From Diplosphaera chodatii (Eukaryota > Chlorophyta > Trebouxiophyceae > Prasiolales > Stichococcaceae): DNA of 64,000 nt. Under the pieces are notes generated by a model, which did no database searches, was not told where the DNA came from, and was given only the letters and a program-made list of their open reading frames with translations. Made by a program: the position numbers and the translations under genes. This document shows, in pieces, positions 59,609 to 64,000 of the stretch (positions within the stretch are counted from its first letter, which is position 1; each line of letters begins with the position of its first letter). The stretch lies in contig JAALGY010000053.1 in assembly GCA_032358165.1 (NCBI GenBank), forward strand, positions 1,984,001-2,048,000. Reading direction: 5' to 3'.

Positions 59609-62600
59609 ATGAACGTGACTGGCAGCTTACCGCTGCAGTCTGGTTGCTTGCACAGCCAGCACCGCAGGTGTGCCTCGACAGCATGCCAGACAGCATGCCA
59701 TGCCCGGCGAGCTGTCCCGCTGTCGCAGCCATCGCGCTATGGCAAAGCCTTCAAGCAGTCATGCATACAGCAGCTCACCGGCGGCAGGGCTTGCCGCGGC
59801 AGCAGTGGCCGTGGCAGCAAGGCCGTCGCGCCGCAGGCTCTGTTTCAGAACATGTTCAAGTCGGATGAGGGTGGCAAAACTCGCAAAAAGTACCAGCAGC
59901 GTGTGGATCAGATCAACGGGCTGGAGCGCAAATACGAGCAGATGGATGATGAGGAGCTGAAGCAGCAGACCGAGACGCTGCGCAGCCGGGTTGCACGCGG
60001 CGAGGCGCTGGAGTCGGTGTTGCCGGAGGCCTTTGCGGTATGACCACTGTGGATAGCATGCAGTCAGTGGCAGGAAGCGTACTGGAAGCGCTTTATGGCA
60101 AGACTGCGGTAGCAGACACCGCAGGATGTCACCGCACAGATGTAGTCACATTGGCATATACCATGTTAGCTTGTCAACGGACATTGTTTTTCCAAAGGCA
60201 CTGTGGGTACGACGGCTGATCCGCTCACGCGTTCGCTGCCTGTGCAGGTGGTGCGGGAGGGGTCAAAGCGGGTGCTCAACATGCGACCCTTTGACGTTCA
60301 GCTCATTGGCGGCATGATCCTGCACGAGGGCGAGATTGCAGAGATGCGCACCGGAGAGGGAAAGACCCTGGTGTCGGTGAGCATGTGCTGCAGGCAGTCA
60401 CCTTGCAGCTCAACCGCAGACAACACATGTGATGCATGTCAGTATTGCCACTTGTATCGTGGGCAACAGCATGGCTGGCTGCTGCACAGGTGCTGCCAGC
60501 ATACCTGAATGCGCTGAGCGGCAAAGGGGTGCACGTCGTGACTGTGAACGATTACCTTGCCAAGCGAGACAGCGAGTGGGTTGGCCAGATCCATCGATTC
60601 CTGGGGCTGGACGTCGGCCTTGTGCAACAAGGCCTCGATGTGAGTTGGTCCCCAACCCCGATGCTGCTGACCGAAAGCACAGCTTTGTCATGCAGAGGAA
60701 TGGCATTTGCTGACTAGCAAAATCCTTTTGATGCATGTTGCAGCAGGCTGCAGCCCTCATGCATGTGTCAAATTGGGTCCTGTATGCCCTGGTGCTTCAA
60801 GACAGTGCTCGTTTTGGTCGCAGAATGATGAGCGTCGCAAGGCCTACAACTGCGATGTGACCTATGTCACGAACAGCGAGCTGGGCTTCGACTATCTGCG
60901 TGACAACCTCGCACAGGTATTGGACTGCAAGTGCTGCAGGGAGTCAGTCTGATTCAAAGATCTGGTTCGATGTGCTGGTGGCCAAATACCTGGCCTGCAT
61001 ACCTGGCGTGCAGTCAGCAGACGAGCTGGTGCTGCGGGGCTTCAACTTCTGCGTCATTGACGAGGTGGATTCCATCCTGATCGACGAGGCACGCACGCCG
61101 CTCATCATATCAGGTGGGCGCTGAGCATCTCCGTTTGGCAGGGTCACATCTGCTGGCACGTGGTAGAGTCACGGGGTAAAGGCAGCGCCAGAGCGTCACG
61201 GTAAGCACCGCTTCTGCTACAGGGCCTGCCGAGAAGCCGTCTCAGAAGTACGAGAAGGCCAGCAAGCTCGCAAAGGCGCTGGCGCCGGAGGTGCACTACA
61301 CCGTGGACGAGAAGCAGAAGAGCATCCTCATCACCGAGGACGGCTATGAGGCCGCGGAGGATGTGCTGCAGGTCGGTGCCTCAGGGGCTGAAACGCTGCA
61401 AGCCTCAAATGCTTTGCACTGAGCCATCCCAAGACTGCTGTGCAGCTGGGCATGGGGTTGATCTGCTGCATGTCATCATGCTGCGCGCACAGATGCACGG
61501 CATGTGAGACAGTGCCAGCAAAACTGTGCTGACTGCACCCAATGCAGCACACCTGATGGACGAGGGTTGATTTTGAGAGTTGCACAGGGCATGCCAGTAA
61601 GGATGTTTAGCACTTTTGCAGGTGAGCGACTTATATGATCCGCGGGAGCAGTGGGCGTCCTACCTGATCAATGCCATCAAGGCCAAGGAGCTGCAGAAGC
61701 GGGATGTCAACTACATCGTCAAGGAGGTGCGTGCGCCCTTGTAGTTCCATGCCGACACACGTATCTTCTTCCTCAGGAGATAGTGCAGGCCGCTGGCGAA
61801 TATTTTTGTCTATGAGCACATCACATCAGGTGGGGATGGCCATGGCATTTGTGAATAGTCTTGGATGCCTGCAGGACGAGATCATCATTGTGGACGAGTT
61901 TACTGGACGGACGATGCCGGGGCGGCGGTGGGGCGACGGCCTGCACCAGGCAGTGGAGGCGAAGGAGGGTGTCCCAATCCAGGATGAGACTGTCACGCTT
62001 GCATCCATCTCCTATCAGGTGGGTTGATGACAGCATTCCAACGTACATGACTCCATGTGCAGCGCGCACTCTCTAGAGTATGTGTTTCTTGTCGACTGTA
62101 CTGACAACATGCACTACCTGTCATGGGCATGTCAGAAGGAAGCACTCACCATTGTGAGAGTACCTCAAGTACTGATCGGTTGATCGGTGCATAGTTGACC
62201 ACCAGTTCCTTACTATCTGCTGTGATGCGCTGCTGCAGAACTTCTTCCGCAGCTACCCCAAGCTGGCAGGTATGACAGGCACAGCGTCCACAGAGTCAGC
62301 CGAGTTTTCCTCCACCTACGACCTGGCTGTCACGGTGGTGCCCACCAATAAGGTGAGCAGTGCTGACGCCAACGCTTTGACAGGAATGTGCGGTGGTTGT
62401 ATCCCACTTGGGTCAATGTAGACAAGCTACCAACCACTTCCTTCACAAATCACTGCAGCCAACGAAGCGGGAGGATGCGAAGGATGTGGTGTTTGCCACG
62501 GAGGAGTACAAGTGGAAGGCGGTGGTCCAGGAGATCCGACACATGCACAAATCAGGGCGCCCTGTGCTGGTCGGCACGACCTCGGTGGAGCGCTCTGAGG

Positions 62601-64000
62601 GTTTGGCCGCCCAGCTGGACACAGCCGGCATCAAATATCAGGTGTGCTTGCCGGAGACAGGGATTACTTACCCCTCCTGCACGTCATAGGCGGCTGCAGT
62701 ACATGTGACGTGCAGCAAGATGCACGCGTGCACCGATCACTGCAGCTTACGCAGGGCCAGAGCTCAGCATGCCAAGCTCCACGAGGAGCGTACAGACACA
62801 CTTTCGTTAATGGGTGCTTGCGCATCGTCGTGTGCAGCTGCTGAACGCCAAGCCCGAGAACGTGGAGCGGGAGAGTGAGACGGTGGCGCAGTCGGGGCGC
62901 AGGGGTGCGGTCACCATTGCGACCAACATGGCGGGGCGCGGCACAGACATCCTGCTGGGCGGCAACTCCGAGTACATGGCCCGCCTGAAGCTGCGCGAGA
63001 ACTTGCTGCCAAAGGTGATTCAGACCAAAGGGCTGATGTGTGAAGCTCAGCGGGCACATGGTTGTGTCTGAGAGCGGCAGGTCAGCTGGGCCATCATGCA
63101 TTGCGTGTAGGCAGCAGCTTTTGTGACGGGCTGAACTTCTGCTCGATGCAATGCAGGTTGTCAGCCAGGTTGAGGGCGCCAACCCTGTGTCGAAAGCCCG
63201 AAAAGCAGGACAGGCAAGTGCCTTCACACAGTGCGCGCTGCTGAGCTCTATGTCACTGCATGGCCCTGCTGGTGTATTCCAAGGCAGCAGAACTCGCTGA
63301 CTGTGTACCAACTTGACACCTTCCTACCATGGCTGTGCAGCTTAAGGACTGGAAGGTATCGCCAGAACTGTTCCCAGTGGAGGCTTCAGACAGCGCCCAG
63401 CAGCTCATCAGCACAGCCGTCAATGCAGCTGTCAACGCGTGGGGTGCGCTCGCTGCTGGATGTTCGACAAGCCTCAGTGCACCCTGCAACCATGTGCCTG
63501 GCCTGGCGGGGCCTCCTCAAGCTGTTCAAGAGCATCATCAATGCATCAAGGTCGTGTTGCTTCCAGATGCAACTGTGCTCCATTCCCGAACTGCTTCTCT
63601 AGGCGAAAGGCAGCTGACAGAGCTGGAGGCAGAGGACCGTCTGGCGTTTGCATGCGAGAAGGCGCCTACAGACGACCCAACAGCACAGAAGGTAGGCCCC
63701 CTTTGCACACATCTGTGCACGAACTCTACATGTGCATCACCATTCTGCGTGCAATGCCTGAATGGGGATGCATTTCCTCCTTTAGTTTCCAGCATGGTCG
63801 ACATGGTGGAAGCTGGTGTTGCGTTGCATGCAGCTGCGGGAAGCGTTCCAGGCGCTGCAGGCAGAGTACAAGGAGCACACCGAGGCAGCCAAGGCCGAGG
63901 TCGTGGGTGCGTCGTCCCTGGGGCTAGACGGCTGCAGCTGCATGCCTTCATGCAACAGCAGGTCCTGATGCACCTACTGACCCATCGCACATTCGGGCTC
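59609..64000 (+). CDS. SECA1: Chloroplast SecA preprotein translocase ATPase (3' end outside window)
   Basis: Motor that drives unfolded proteins through the thylakoid SecYE channel. ATG 59609 opens a transit peptide ([14 protein letters not shown], Arg/Ser-rich to about residue 80). Then [27 protein letters not shown] and Walker A MRTGEGKT (about 60345-60365), [47 protein letters not shown] (Walker B, about 61045-61100), the preprotein-crosslinking domain ([20 protein letters not shown]), [27 protein letters not shown] (about 62270-62310), [13 protein letters not shown], and [18 protein letters not shown] (about 62915-62965). The last exon seen ends AAKAEVV near 63905, just before the conserved GGLYVIGTERHES region, which lies beyond the window. 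SecA1 rather than SecA2 is inferred from wording. Confidence 0.93.

Overview
The window is nuclear DNA from a green alga, probably a chlorophyte of the Trebouxiophyceae/core-chlorophyte type. Almost every gene is split by short GT-AG introns. The gene set is that of a photosynthetic eukaryote of the green lineage: plastid biotin carboxyl carrier protein, ARC6 plastid-division protein, plastid SecA, LTO1 (VKOR-thioredoxin), plant-type TOM20, plant-type ARP7, a TRB/single-Myb-histone protein and a transit-peptide alpha-amylase. Candidate TGTAA poly(A) signals, usual in green algae, follow several stop codons. No rRNA, tRNA, transposon, CRISPR or bacterial operon was recognised. Species cannot be named from sequence alone.

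I support 18 protein genes plus one weak candidate. In order: CDPK-type kinase (-, cut by the left edge), BCCP (+, single exon), eIF4G (-), NFXL1-like zinc finger protein (+), TOM20 (+), TTM3 (-) downstream of CDC26 (-), a possible small gene (+), TRB Myb/H1 protein (+), ARC6 (-), NBS1/nibrin (+), RGG-WD40 protein (-), LTO1 (+), a PDE12-YrdC fusion (-), ARP7 (+), purple acid phosphatase (-), RRP8 methyltransferase (+), plastid alpha-amylase (-) and plastid SecA (+, cut by the right edge). Strands alternate almost gene by gene, so most spacers are divergent promoters or convergent 3' ends.

The two most interesting loci are these. (1) At 15911-17767 CDC26 lies just upstream of TTM3 on the same strand, the arrangement reported as a bicistronic mRNA in plants. 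In the predicted spliced message there is no ATG in any frame between the CDC26 start (weak context) and the TTM3 start (strong context), which suggests leaky scanning. (2) At 36000-41858 one gene encodes a complete PDE12-like 2',5'-phosphodiesterase/poly(A) exonuclease fused to a complete YrdC/Sua5 threonylcarbamoyl-AMP synthase domain. The junction lies inside one uninterrupted exon (37431-37629), and the N-terminus looks like a mitochondrial presequence. Both activities touch organellar tRNA maturation, so this may be a bifunctional tRNA-processing enzyme.

Exon coordinates were worked out by eye from reading frames and splice sites. Gene ends (start and stop codons) are usually firm, while some internal exon edges are approximate.
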